64,000 nucleotides of DNA from Tenrec ecaudatus (lineage: Eukaryota > Chordata > Mammalia > Afrosoricida > Tenrecidae): positions 41,944,001 through 42,008,000 of the forward strand of contig NC_134539.1 of assembly GCF_050624435.1 (NCBI RefSeq), in the 5' to 3' direction. The notes beneath the pieces are model-generated. The model saw only the letters and a program-made list of their open reading frames with translations, searched no databases and had not been told where the DNA came from. Shown piece after piece: positions 36,440-48,230 of the stretch. The stretch's first letter is position 1; the number at the start of each line of letters is the position of its first letter. The translations under genes were made by a program, and so were the position numbers.

Positions 36440-36917
36440 AAAAAAAAATAATTCATTTTATTTGGGGCTCTTACAGCTCTTCTAACAATCTATACATCAA
36501 TTGTATCCAGCAATTTGTACATATGTCGCCATCATCAAGTTTTGAATTCTTAAATTCACACTTAGTAGATCAATTGAGGCTGGAGGAGTCCCTGATCTAT
36601 CATCTTTTTTTTTAAACATTTTACTAGGAACTCATACAACTCTTATCACTGTCCATACATACATCAATTGTATAAAGCACATCTGTACATTCTTTGCCCT
36701 CATCATTTTCAAAGCATTTGCTCTCCACTTAAGCCCTTGGCATCAGGTCCTCTTTTTTCCCCCTCCCTCCCCGCTCCCCCTCCCTCATGAGCCCTTGATA
36801 ATTTATAAATTATTATTTTGTCATATCTTGCCCTATCCGACATCTCCCTTCACCCCCTTTTCTGTTGTACGCCCCCCCCCCCAGGAAGGAGGTCACATGT
36901 ATATCCTTGTAATCAGT
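36440..36917 (-). mobile_element. Two L1 3'-end fragments
   Basis: A short minus tail at 36440-36536 (TTTTATTTGGGGCTC) and a second, better conserved one at 36603-36917 starting with poly(T) and TTTTACTAGGAACTC and containing the C-rich complement of the purine tract (36755-36785). 36537-36602 between them is unassigned. Confidence 0.65.
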
Positions 36918-36934
36918 AAAAAGACATTATTTTT

Positions 36935-37210
36935 TTTTTACTATAAAAAAATATGTTTAATTGGCATTTCCCGACCTGTAGGTTAGCAGAGCAACCACCG
37001 GCTGCCCGGGGTCATGGCTGAGGGCGTGGAGATCCGGCCTCTGCTTTCCAGTGGGTTTCCCTGGTGTTCTGAGGCACACTCACCAGTGACCACGAGGAAG
37101 CAGGGTCTTGATAGACGTGTTTGGTCAGACGAGAGTTTAGAAGCTGCAACATCATTGGCTTAGGACAGTCCCGATGGGCCTTTGAGTTCTTTTTCTGCCT
37201 GGTCAGTCAA
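36935..37210 (-). pseudogene. Retrocopy of an unidentified mRNA (3' part)
   Basis: Flanked by AAAGACATTATTTTT (36920-36934, 37211-37225), starts on + with a T run, and on the minus strand has AATTAAA (complement of 36956-36962) about 20 bases before the A tail. The GC-rich remainder reads open for about 75 codons on the minus strand, including KPMMLQLLNSRL and TKHVYQDP, then TGA. These are the marks of a 5'-truncated processed pseudogene. I do not recognise the source gene. Confidence 0.55.
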
Positions 37211-38004
37211 AAAGACATTATTTTTGACAAACTGATTGCCCTATGAGTTTGAGGTGGTCACCCCCATGCTAATCATGATAAATAGTCATTGGTTCAGTGG
37301 GAAACAATGAGAATCTGACACTTTTGTGTCTATATACAAAATAAGCTGACATATTTGAGCAATGTTTTTAAATATAAACACAGCAGAAGAAATTAAGTAC
37401 CATGTACAATAACAAGCTTCCAGAGATAATGGTATTTTTAGACTAGCAGTCTGACTTTATCATGTTAGGAAAAGGACTGTAATCTCAAAAAGCCATAGAG
37501 ATAAATAGTTGAAGACGTGCAATTCATTTTATGAGAACAGGGAAAATCTATTTTAAAGTAACCCTTCCAAGAAAGTTAGCACATATTCAACAAATAAAAT
37601 ACATATTTGCAACTCTTCTTTTTGTAAATGTATGTGATTTATCATTTTTTATGTTTATTCTCGCCAAGAATCCATTTCTAATCTACAGACTAAAATATTT
37701 CTAGCTACATATTTCTTTTCTTCCCAAATACCTATTCACAACATGAAGAACAGTAGAAAATGTGAGGAGCTAAAATGTACTGTTTTTCTTAAATGTATAA
37801 AGACATAACTTACTAAAGCAGCAAAGATGACAACATATTGTTATGTTATGAACTAATCTAAGTAAACGGCGTGGTATTGATAGAATAAAATGTAAGAAGA
37901 CTTTAAATGGAGTTTTTCTTTTATTTTTTAAAGAACTGATACAATAATTATTCACACTAAATTATAATCGATTTAGGGTGTATATTGATTATAATTTCTG
38001 AAAA

Positions 38005-39150
38005 AATCATTTGTTGCTGTTGCTTTTGGTGATGTTAGCTGCCCTCGAATTGATTCTGACTCATGGCAACCCTATGTACAAGGAAACAAGCACTGCTGGA
38101 TCTTATGCCGTCCTCAGAAGTATTGGGATGCTTGGGCCCACTGGTTGCTATAGCCATCAAGGTGAGGATCGTGCCCTTTGTCACGGACCCTCTATGTGAC
38201 CAAAGATGATGTCTTCTACCAGGAACCAGTGCCACAAGAGGATGTATCCAAAGCACTGAGACAAAGTATTAGTGTTCTTGCTTCTAAGGAGCACCGTAGT
38301 TGTACTTCCTCCAAGATAGAATTGTATGTACTTCTGTCGGTCCGGGTAATCTCAATTGTCTTTAACAATGTGATTCAAATGCATTCATTATTTTACAATG
38401 TTACTTATCCATTGTCCAGTTTTCATATCCACAGGAGGCAATTGAAAATAACATGGCTTTGGTCAAGTCCACCTAACTTAACTCTTCAAAGTCACATCCC
38501 TGTTCCCGACCACTTGAAAGAAGTCATTTGCAGCACGTTTGCCTGCTGCAGCACGTTGGGTGGACTCCTGACTGCTGCTTCCCTGAGTGTGCACTGCCGA
38601 GCAAATAGAAATGCTCGACAATGCCAGCCTTTTCTTCATCGATCAGGACGTTGTTTGTTGGTCTTGTGTGGATCTTGTTTCCATTGTGCTCAGGTGTAAC
38701 CCACGCAGCTTCTGTGGTTTATTATTGCCACCAGTCTTCCTGGTTTTCATCAGCAAGGTTGTGGCATCTGCTTATGGAAGGTTGTTTATGAGCTTTCTTC
38801 TAATCCCGAGGCTGCTTTTTTCCTCATAAAGTGTAGTTTGATTGTTCAGTGTACAGACTGAATAAATACGGTGAAACGACACAACATGTTTCATATAATC
38901 TGCCTATCAGAGTGTTAGCAAGCCTTCCTCCAATTCTGATGTTGCATTCATCTTTATATAAGGAAACTTCTCTAATTATTTGCTCAACATACAAATTGAA
39001 TAAGGATGGTTAGAGGATACAACCCTGACACACACCTTTCGTAATTTTCAACCCTGTTCTTTTCATATAACTGGTCCATATGCATGTTCTGCATGATGCG
39101 TTCTGGAATTTCCATTCTTTTCAAAGTGATGCATAGTTTGTTATGATCCG
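38005..39150 (-). mobile_element. RTE (BovB-like) LINE of block C
   Basis: Minus-strand RTE 3' half, from GTGATGTTAGCTGCCCTCG to the GTTATGATCCGCACAGGCAG region. It contains a short internal tandem overlap around 38880-38960, where the GTGAA-ACAACA and AGAGGATACAACCCTGAC segments repeat. Orthologous insertion to 17595 and 23617. Confidence 0.8.
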
Positions 39151-39423
39151 CACAGGCAGTTAGATGCCCCTTTAATCAAGTCACATCCATGATACAGTTG
39201 AAAGGAAGTTTTCTTGGGGATGTGGTCTACCCTGTTTAAGGAGACATTGTGGGAAGGCTTCCCCTTCTTGCTGTGTCTGGATTCTGCATCTGTTTCCTTA
39301 AAATCCACTTCTTTGCACTTGAACCAATGGCCCACGATATTGGCTGCCAATCATGGAAGCAGTCTGCCCTAGTGCCTCCTGGTCTTGGATTCATTTCACT
39401 TAGCAGCCAGGATCCCAACCATC

Positions 39424-39612
39424 CATGCATCCCTGCCTACCAAACTAAAACCAACCTCACTCCCATTATGCCAGTGCTGACCCACAGTGACCCCCTGTGG
39501 ATTTCTGAGATTGTACCTGTTTACAGGCATAGAAAGCCCAGTCTGCTGGTAGTTTCAGACTGCCAACCATGTGGATCACATACTGATGGGTAACCCCTAC
39601 ACCCCAGAGGTC
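39424..39612 (-). mobile_element. AfroSINE
   Basis: Minus-sense: AAACTAAAACCAACCTCACTCCCATTATG at the 3' end, a middle 'GACCCACAGTGACCCC' and 'CATAGAAAGCCCAGTCTG', and a tRNA-derived end CCCCTACACCCCAGAGG. The AGAAAGCC box is the tenrec/golden-mole-type variant as I remember it. Confidence 0.7.
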
Positions 39613-40087
39613 CTCAGTACCCATGCTTACACCAGCCTGCAGTCTTTTAGCTCCTAGTTCATCTTCCTGTTTCCTGATTCTCTAGTCCCTTTAGCTATGG
39701 GAGTCAGGAAAAGTCTTCAGTTCCACATCTGACTGGAGAACTTAACCCAGACTGAACTTGACCACTTCAACCACTGTCATATCCATTTCCTTGATAGATA
39801 TTTCTTTATGTATGTATACCACTGATTTGGGTTCTCTAGAGACCCCACCTTAACCCAGGTAGAATAAAATTGGTTGCTAATAAATGCCAGGATCCATCCT
39901 CGATGCTTGTTTCCATACATTATTTATTCTGTAAAAATGTGTGATATTGTCACACATTTTTATTTCATGGAAGAGGAAATTAGATTGGATTCTTTAATAA
40001 ATTTCCAAAGATCACTTGACTTGTACAGAAAACCAAATTAGAATGCTTCACTCTAGAATTCAAGTGCACTGCTGTTGTTTTTTCTTT

Positions 40088-40285
40088 TATCACGACCGCT
40101 AACAAGCCATTACCGATTCGTAGTGCCCTGCTAGACCAGGTTAGAACTGCTCCTGTGAGTGCCCAAGCTTATCAATCTTTATTATAATAGAAAGCCTGCT
40201 CTTTTCCCCGTAGAGAAGCTGGTCGTTTTGGACTATTGACCTTTTGGTTAGCAGACCAACACATCATAAAGCTAGGTCTCCTTTT
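40088..40285 (-). mobile_element. AfroSINE
   Basis: Minus-sense copy with GAACTGCTCCTGTGAGTG, ATAGAAAGCCTGCTC and TTTTGGTTAGCAGACCAACAC (complement of the tRNA-like B-box region). Diverged. Confidence 0.65.
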
Positions 40286-41289
40286 AAACATTCCACAGTC
40301 CTAATTAAATATACAAAATATTAGTCGATTATTTTAAAAATATTTGTTCTCATTTTTCCTTGACCATATCAATCATATATATTCCCATCTCTGTTCAAAA
40401 GTTTTCCAAATATATTCCTCTCTTTCTGATTCTCTCTTGGATTTCACTAACCTTTGTCTTCACCTGGAGGTCTGACCACAAATATGTAGTCAACCAGTCA
40501 ATCAATTTGTATCTCTAACTACGTGATATTACCATCCTCATTAGCTTTCCCTTATCTGAACAATGGTTAAATCAGGTATTTTCTTAGAACAAATGGCTTC
40601 ATCGCTAATGGCTTCCTGTCCATAACTGAGAAATTCTCAAGCCCAATCCTACTCTCTTGTACATGCCACGTGTGCCCTACTTTCCCCATCGCATTATATT
40701 AAGTCTTTACTGCCTTTTAACGACTTTGCTGTAATGGGCCTCTAATGGACCTCTCTAATTGTCACCCTATCTTCTACACCAGTCTTTATCACAAGATCAG
40801 CCTAGTCATGTCATAAATACTTAAAAATCTTCACTGCTTTTCCATTTTCCAAAGAACAAAACCCAAAGTCACGAGCCTATACTGCAAGCCTTTTAGCAAC
40901 GTGCTTCAGTTGACCATTCCACTTGCCACCACTTAAGTAAACTTTAGTCAATATTTATGAAAGGATCTCTCTTCAGTTTGCTGCTGTGAATTTGTTAACA
41001 AAAGGTTTCACTCATTCTAAAAACAACTTATCTCTTAAAACTTTGCTGATTCACTCGGTCAAAACCACACTGTTCTCTGTGTCTCACTATCTTGGTCTCT
41101 GCGTTTCTGTCTTTGTATCTCTTTTTCTATCTACTGAGAAAAAGACTCTCACTTCTGCACTTCCATTAAAATATTAGAGTATTTTGGATAGCATTGCATT
41201 AGTAACTGACATATGATATTCTATTCCAGTTCAGAAATAGAACTTGTACCTTTTTTCTGGTTTATAAAAAGGATACACATTATCACACC

Positions 41290-41490
41290 ATATTCTTCTT
41301 GTTGTTGTAGATGCCATTGAGTGGGTTCTTTTATGTACAACAAACTGAAACACTGTCCAGACTTGGACCGTCCTCATAATTTTTCCCATGCTTGAGCCCC
41401 TTGTTGCCATGACAGTGTCAGTCCATCTCCTTGAGGGTCTTCCTCTCCTTTGCTGCCCCTCCACTTTACCAAGCACGTTCCCGTCTCACT
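41290..41490 (-). mobile_element. RTE LINE 3' fragment
   Basis: TTCTTGTTGTTGTAGATGCCATTGAG ... CACTTTACCAAGCACG: the last 200 bp of a minus-strand RTE, with TTG-repeat tail. It lies in the part of block C that B lacks. Confidence 0.75.
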
Positions 41491-42770
41491 TTCCTTACAA
41501 AGTTAAAGCCGTCAATCCTTTAATCTAAGCTTCTGTTCAGTGGGAGACAGAATGAGTCATCCTCAAGAGCCTTTATCCTGTGGATAGCAGGTCTCCTGAC
41601 ATATCTTCTTCTGTGTTCTGCACATGACCTCAAGTTAGAGTGTCTAAGGTCAAACAGTTTTTATTAAAAAATAGGATAGACATTCAATCCTGAGTTCTTC
41701 AGTGGTAGATCCCACACATTTCCCTAATACCAAATTGCTACTTCAGTAGCTATAATAACTAAATTGACAAGTATTGACACTGTAGATGAGAAACATAATA
41801 ATTCTTTTCTTTAAAACATATATTTAGAATATATTTTTATGTTTTCTAGTTTAAGCTAATAATAAAGAGACTATATATTTCATTTTACTGTGATAATTAG
41901 GAGTCCATAGAAAGGATACAGAACATTTTTATTATTAATATCTCTTTGTATTTGAACATTGTTTCCACATTGCTCCAGAAACTTTTGTCATCATGACATA
42001 TCATATTTCGTCTTCAATACATAGATGATCAATTCTAGTATGGAAACCTTATTAACCTTTACTTCCAATCTCCCCTTTTTCATTTTATTTAAAATAATAG
42101 TGATAAACTCCTTCATGCTATTGGATATATTAGAATAGCCAATGATGAAACACTAAGCAGATTATTCATAGGTAATATCAGAATGAGATCATCTTAGATA
42201 TCAGGTGTGTATTTCATTGAAATTGGATCAAATCAGGTAAAAGAAACCATTTTCGGTATGGCCCATAATCCTAGCCAAAACCTGGAGAGGGCCTCACCAA
42301 AGGAAGACACTGTCATAGGCTTATAATATTGAGTGACATCAATTACAGAAAAGTACCCAGTATCAGAAAATACATCCAAGACCTAACAACAGAAAACCTT
42401 AAAAGCTAAACTTTACTTGGAAAGTTATACACAAAAAAAGAAATTTTGAGGCTTAAACACATGTTATTTCCTGACCCAGAAATCAGATTCACCTTGTCAT
42501 TTTGCAGGCAATAAAGATTATATCTCTGAAGAAATATAGACTGACTAGGGGTGATTAGTTAAAATTAATCATTACTTTAATCTCAATAACTGTATTAGGT
42601 ATTACTAATGTATACTCTCATTACTTCTTGTACATAGAATTGTTGTTCTTCCTTATTCCTATTAGCTTTACTTTTCCACCCTTCTTTTAGCCTCTCAATA
42701 ACCATAGATCATTGTCTCTCCCCTAGGCACCTGGCTTGATAAAGTTGCCACCGTTTGAATAGGATAATTG
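41491..42770. other. Sequence without recognised features, absent from block B
   Basis: AT-rich and non-coding. At the matching place B goes directly from about 26640 to 26690. Either an insertion in C or a deletion in B. Confidence 0.4.
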
Positions 42771-43864
42771 AATATATGGTATGATTTTTTCACATGTCCC
42801 AACATTAAGTTCATTACAACTTCTGTCTCTCCCCCAAGGAGAACCTAACAGCCTAGATCAAAATTATCATTCTAATTTTATTAACTCTGGTGAGACATGT
42901 GGGATAATTAGGAAGGTGTGCACATTGATCTCACATTTATTCATTTGTTCCAAAAAGGACCTATGAATTCCATGAAAGCTTTTGAGTATTCATATTGGAA
43001 TTATTTGCATGCATTCTATGGTCTATATATTAAGATATATTCATATATTTTACACCAATTTAGTAGCTATGAATATTGTATTTTCTATGGCACAGTGATC
43101 ACCTTTTCCCTGTAAATGTTAATAGATTAATTCATTAGCTTAAGAAACCAGGTAGCCAATAAAGGTACCATTGAAAGGGTCCTGGTAGTTTCACTTTACC
43201 TTTGTTGAATTTAAGACATAATGTCAGCCCCCTCTCAACAACACATTACTACTAACTGATAGCTTTTTCCCTGATTGGCACCTTTTGCAGCTGTTCTATT
43301 CAGGACTCTATTTCCACAGACTCTTTGCATTTGTCTATAGGCATTCGTAGCACATGGGCTTATCTGCATGAGCAACTCCAGCAAGTGTCCAAGTTATGAA
43401 CATCAAGTATAGGCAACTCACACTTCCCCTTTAATGGTAAGTAAATCTCTCACTCTGAACTAATGGACCAACCCTCCTGACAAAAAATCCCCATCACAAT
43501 CACCTGTATTTACTTCTTGAGTAGATTTTCAACCTTTAAAGAGGTTTTGCACTAAAGTGAGGATCCAGAACAAGAGTTTGTATCTGTTCCAGATCAACTG
43601 CAAATTTGACTTAGACAGACTTTGTAATTCAGGAAATTGTCTGTATATACTCACATGTAAAATACAGCTACATACTTATAAAACATCTATTTATACAAAT
43701 ATTTCAGATATGTTTAGGTAAGAATTCTTTATATTATCTGAGAATTACAGTGGTCTATCAATAAAAGACTTAGGAAATAAAATATCTCATTTAAAATGTG
43801 TGTCTTTCTCCACTATCAAAACGTTTGGGTGTTCACTGAAAATTAAACAACCTTTACATTAACA

Positions 43865-44824
43865 TTATTTGCTACTGGGATGAAAGAGAACGTAAAGAGG
43901 GTTTCTAACGAGCAGTCTTTTCACAGCCATTTTTACCTCTTTATTCCTTAGACTATAGATTATTGGGTTCAACATAGGGGTCAAAACCACGTAGAGTAAA
44001 GCCATGAATTTATCAATTTCCTGTGAATCCACAGCTGATGGCTTCAGGTACATGGAGAGAGCTGTCCCATAGAACAGAATGACCACCGTCAGGTGGGCTG
44101 CACATGTTGAAAAGGCCTTGCTTCGGCCATCCACAGAGCTGATCCTCAGGATGTTGGAGAGGATGAAGGCATAAGAGACACAAATAAGGAGCATCGGCAC
44201 GGGAAGGAGAAGGGTGCTGATCACCAGCATAAGGAGTTCAACCATGGAGGTATCTACGCAAACCAGTTTCAAGACAGCCAGAATTTCACAAGTGAAATGA
44301 TTGATGATATTTTTACCACAGAGAGGCAATTGCAATACAGAAATTGTTTCCACAAGGGCGGTAAGGGAGCCTGTCACCCAGGAGCCAGCTGCAATGTGTG
44401 CACAAATGCTCTTGTTCATGATGATGGGATATCTCAAGGGGGAGCAGATGGCCACATACCGGTCGTACGCCATCATGGACAGGAGCACACACTCTGTGGA
44501 GCCCATGGCCAGAGACAAGTACATCTGCACAGCGCACCCTGAGAATGAGATGGTGTTTTTCTTTGTAACAACGTTTGCCAACATTGGAGTGAGAGCAGAA
44601 GAGGTGTACCAGATGTCCAGAAAGGAGAGGTTGCTGAGGAAGAAGTACATGGGGGTGTGCAGGTGCGAATCCAGGATACTGACGGAGATCAGAATAATGT
44701 TGCCCAATAATGTGATCAGGTACATCAGCAGGCACAAGGCAAATATGATGACCTCAACTTTAGGATAGTGGGAAAACCCCAGAAAAATAAAATTTGAAAT
44801 GATTGTACAGTTTGTCTCAGTCAT
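43865..44824 (-). CDS. OR13F1: Olfactory receptor OR13F1-like (intact)
   Basis: Class II odorant receptor of 319 residues, the same length as human OR13F1 and matching it along most of the chain as I remember it (FLGFSHYPKVEVIIFA, KPSAVDSQEIDKFMAL and the C-terminal RNKEVK segment are diagnostic). Motifs: NCT glycosylation site at 5-7, GN at 41-42, [16 protein letters not shown] at 55-70, Cys97/Cys179, MAYDRYVAIC at 118-127, SY at 217-218, KAFSTCAAH at 236-244, [12 protein letters not shown] at 283-294. An upstream in-frame GTG could extend the frame by seven codons, but the ATG at 44824 matches family starts, and an acceptor-like ...CCATTACAG lies 23 bases upstream. Transcribed opposite to the OR at 15626. 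The product should be a ciliary GPCR; its ligand is unknown. Confidence 0.95.
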   Translation of the reverse strand: MTETNCTIISNFIFLGFSHYPKVEVIIFALCLLMYLITLLGNIILISVSILDSHLHTPMYFFLSNLSFLDIWYTSSALTPMLANVVTKKNTISFSGCAVQMYLSLAMGSTECVLLSMMAYDRYVAICSPLRYPIIMNKSICAHIAAGSWVTGSLTALVETISVLQLPLCGKNIINHFTCEILAVLKLVCVDTSMVELLMLVISTLLLPVPMLLICVSYAFILSNILRISSVDGRSKAFSTCAAHLTVVILFYGTALSMYLKPSAVDSQEIDKFMALLYVVLTPMLNPIIYSLRNKEVKMAVKRLLVRNPLYVLFHPSSK

Positions 44825-44847
44825 GTTATTTATTCCTTTAAGCACAT

Positions 44848-44862
44848 CTGTAATGGTGAATA
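44848..44862 (-). promoter_or_regulatory. Candidate 3' splice site before OR13F1-like ATG
   Basis: Minus-strand TATTCACCATTACAG precedes ATGTGCTTAAAGG and the start codon. It is only moderately pyrimidine-rich. Position fits the usual 5'UTR intron of OR genes. Confidence 0.4.
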
Positions 44863-45774
44863 GAAGTATGATATTTTATATGTAGTAGTCATTGTCTTGC
44901 TATTATTACTAGAAACATATTAATAATTCATTCATGAAATATATATATAATGAAATACATTATAAGGTACCAAGGATATTATTATATCAAGTTGGCTCTC
45001 CAGCAATTTGCATTTAAGAAGATGAACCAATAAAGTAAGTGAACAATAATGACACCATAATATGTGCGTCATAATGTACCTGGCAAATAAGAGTCAGAAC
45101 CCTGACTCGGCGATAACTCTAAGAATTACCGGCATAATCAAAAGATTCCTTGCACCTAAGTCAGGTCAAAGAACAAACAGGCTGCGTTAGGAGAATTTTT
45201 TTTGTAAAAGTTACAATAGAAGATTTCTATATAATTTACAAAGTTGAAACATATTTTAATATGATAATTGGGTATGTTGCATATCACGCAATATCAGGAG
45301 ATGAGGCTAGGATAATAAGGGAAATCAAAATCACTGTCATGTTACCTGATTTCTGTCCTCTGGAAGGTATTTTCTAATGTGGAAATAATCTTGAATTCAT
45401 TCTTACCTTAGGAAAGTAATCATTTTCAATGGTTATTTTATTAATAAAATTGCTTGCAACATATCTAACAATGGATCACATATATAGATGTATGTTTTAA
45501 ACCCACTAGTCTACAGAGAGGCTATAGAAAGCATGATGTAGAGGACTTCATGTTTTCATTTCTTCTAATTTATTTAATATCATCTGCCAATACTTTACCA
45601 GCACCAGCACCCTGCCCGCCCGCCACCCCCTCCACAGGCACACTTTACAGTCTGAAATAGCAGCCAATTTAAAGTTCTTTATATCAACCACCTTCACTCA
45701 TCCACTCTCAGCCTGCTTTGTGCTTGGACCTAGACGTTAAACCCTCAAACCATGGTTGATGATCAAAATGATTG
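44863..45774. other. Upstream region of the OR13F1-like gene, no feature seen
   Basis: AT-rich. Presumably carries the promoter and non-coding exon(s); a (TATA)n run at 44940-44950. A C-rich patch at 45605-45635. Confidence 0.35.
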
Positions 45775-45842
45775 TGAGAAGTTCTACTCTGTCCTGTAGG
45801 GTCACTGTGCATCAGAATCAACTCATTGGCAATGGGTTACTA
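45775..45842 (+). mobile_element. AfroSINE 3' fragment
   Basis: GTTCTACTCTGTCCTGTAGG ... CAGAATCAACTCATTGGCAA, the standard AfroSINE 3' half. Confidence 0.7.
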
Positions 45843-45844
45843 AA

Positions 45845-46865
45845 TTCTCTAAAATGATTTATGATGAGATCAACTCATCCACCTTATTCCCCTGGTATTT
45901 CCTGTAATGTCAGCACCAAGGTCACCCCAGAGAACTTCCAATGCAGCCCTGTCATGTTAAGCTTGAGAAATACTTGCAGAAAGTTGATAACTTGCCTGAG
46001 GTCAATGAACAGATCTAGGATGCTGGATGAAACACCTCTCTTGCATTAGTACTCCTTTATCCAATTCAGTATTTCTTCCAGCCCTCTAGTGCTTTTTTAA
46101 GATAGCACATCTCTCTTCTGTTTTTGTAGGCTAGTGTACACTCATTAATAAATGACAATACAAGAAAGGAAAGAGAACATCTGCTTCCGTTCAACTCAGC
46201 ACATGGGGCTAGGACCTTCCTCTCTGGTTAGCTTATAGTTCTGTATCCAGAGATAGGGTGATCTTCGGCAGGATCTTTTCTGGTAAGTCTAGAGCAGTGC
46301 TAAAAGCAGTAAAAGAATGTGGAGTGTTAAATTACGAAGACATTGCATGGGAATTACATTAGAATCAGTTATGTGGAGGCCTTTTGAGTCAAATAATGCA
46401 ATGGCGTGAGATCGAGACGGACTTGATTTGCAAAAGCATCAACCCAAAACCTGCCTGATTACAGAAATTTCTAAGAGAAATAACACTGTGATTCTGCTCT
46501 GCCAAAATCATGGCCTGTGATCTGTCCTCCCAGAATTCCAAAGGGTTATCCCTGGAACTAAGACTGCTATTAAAGTCTGCTGTTGCTATTAGGGACCTGA
46601 AACTCCCTTAACAATTTGGTGTTGTAATTCTGAAAACATGAAGAAGTTTAAAAACCTTTCCAGTTCTCTGGAGTATAGTTACAAGTTCCATTAACGAATT
46701 GATATCCAAAAAAATAGATATCTAAGTCTGAACTTGTTTCAAATCAGGAGGTTCAAAAAGGCCTCTGTGACCCCGAGTAGTATGAGCAAAGCTTGAGGGG
46801 ACAGTTTGCCTATCTCAGTTCTGCTTTAGATTGTCCACGCATTACCCAGAAAACAGTGCAATATA
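45845..46865. other. Sequence without recognised features
   Basis: No recognisable gene or repeat. Only short open frames, with no similarity that I know. Confidence 0.35.
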
Positions 46866-46867
46866 AA

Positions 46868-47062
46868 AAACAAACTCACTGTCATTAACTCGATGCAGAC
46901 TCCCGGACAGGGTAGACCTACCCCTGTGGCTTCATAGATCTAACTCTTAAGGAGAGTAGAAAGCCTGGCCTTTCTCCTGCAGAGTGGCCAGCGGTTTCAA
47001 ACAGCTGACTGTGTGGATCGACATTCAGTGGGTACCCACGAGCCACCAGCACTCTTGTGCAA
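46868..47062 (-). mobile_element. AfroSINE
   Basis: AAACAAACTCACTGTCATTAACTCGATGC at the 3' end, GTAGAAAGCCTGGCCTTTCTC in the middle, and CCACGAGCCACCAG at the tRNA end. Fairly well preserved. Confidence 0.75.
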
Positions 47063-48230
47063 ATAAGTAACAGTAGGAATGCCTTTGCACAGAGCTTGTG
47101 GGTTTGGAAAGTGAGAAAGCTGTCCAACTATCATAGTGACCTGAGGAATAGAAATAAAGCATCCTTGCTGAACTTTTAAATGATCCACAAATGAAGCAAG
47201 CAATCACTGACAATTCAAAATATTTTATTACTATTTTATGCCCCATGAAGAAAATAAGGGAACAGCACAGTGTATGCGATGTTACGACTATATAATATTT
47301 AACCTCAAGCATAATCGAAACATTCTCACGGAAAAGAAGACCTTCTAGAGCAGCTCTACTCTGTGAGCACAGGAGTGAGTCATCCTTCACTCGGCAGCAA
47401 CAGATGTAGTAGATCTCGTTTGCCATTGTTGTTTGTGATTAAAGAGTTTTTTCTTGCTTTATCTCTGAGCTTTATATCATTAGCTGCTTCTGCACTTAGT
47501 GATTGTGAGACAGCAGTCAGTACAGAAATGAGGCTAACAGAAGAAGTCAAGTACTGGTATCCTTTAAAGTACTAAGCCATTGCATGCTAATAACATGGGC
47601 GTAAACTTCCTTTCATCACAGGTCAAGTACTCAGGTACTCCAAAGATACTCAATTCAAAATGTCTTGCATAGTAACTAATGTTACCTTAGCACTATTCTG
47701 AGTATATAAGATACATCATTGTCCTGAGAGTCTTTAATACAGTTGCTAGAATGAGATTTTTTTAATGTAAAATTATAATATTAAAAAGTTGCTTCTGATT
47801 ACAGTAGAGAAACTCATTTATATATTTTTATAATTTTAAGATATATACATTCATTTTTATAACATATATTTGGATGACAATGAGGTGAATTATATTCATG
47901 GAAAATAATACCATCTTAATATTGTTTTCCAATCCATGAGCATGGTATGTCTTTCCATTAAAGTCTTCTTTGATTTGTTTCAATGATATTTGACTTCTTA
48001 AATGTTGAAACCTGCATTACTTTTGTCATATCTATTACTAAGTATGTTTATGTTTTTGATGCAATTAGTGAAATTTGTCTTAATTTTATACTAGAATAGT
48101 GTGTTGCCAGTGTACAAAAATTTAATTGGGTAACTCCTGTATCCTGAAACTATGACAAACTATCAGGAGCACTGGTGGCATAGTGAACAAAAAAACTGAG
48201 CTGCTAATTACAAAGCCAGCAATCTTTCTT

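Larger units (their letters stand above)
34484..37300 (+). pseudogene. Olfactory receptor family 13 pseudogene split by retroposed DNA
   Basis: OR remnant at 34484-35261 and 37217-37300, interrupted by about 1.95 kb. Recognisable parts: start region [23 protein letters not shown] (34650-34700), the MALDRY block (34824-34840), INHF/CEIL-like and AFSTC-like degenerate segments, and after the insert DKLI-like and VTPML-like segments. It has an early in-frame TAA at about codon 11 (GAGATTTAATTATT), several frameshifts, and loss of the PIIYSLRN box. About 24 bp that include the splice acceptor are missing just before the ATG compared with the intact gene. It is more diverged from the 15626 gene than the 22083 fragment is. 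Confidence 0.9.
32860..43690 (+). repeat. Duplication block C of the OR13 cluster
   Basis: Upstream flank like block A, OR pseudogene, shared 3' flank (37300-38000), RTE (38005-39150), and 39900-43690 like block B. About 1.5 kb at 41220-42770 has no counterpart in B. The OR13F1-like gene follows just past the end of the similarity. Confidence 0.75.

Noticed and set aside
44313-44735. Open frames antisense and out of frame to the OR13F1-like gene
   Set aside because: Shadows of a constrained coding sequence, with no independent start context or homology.
44825-44845. Upstream start for the OR13F1-like gene
   Set aside because: The first codon would be GTG; the ATG at 44824 gives the 319-residue length known for OR13F1.
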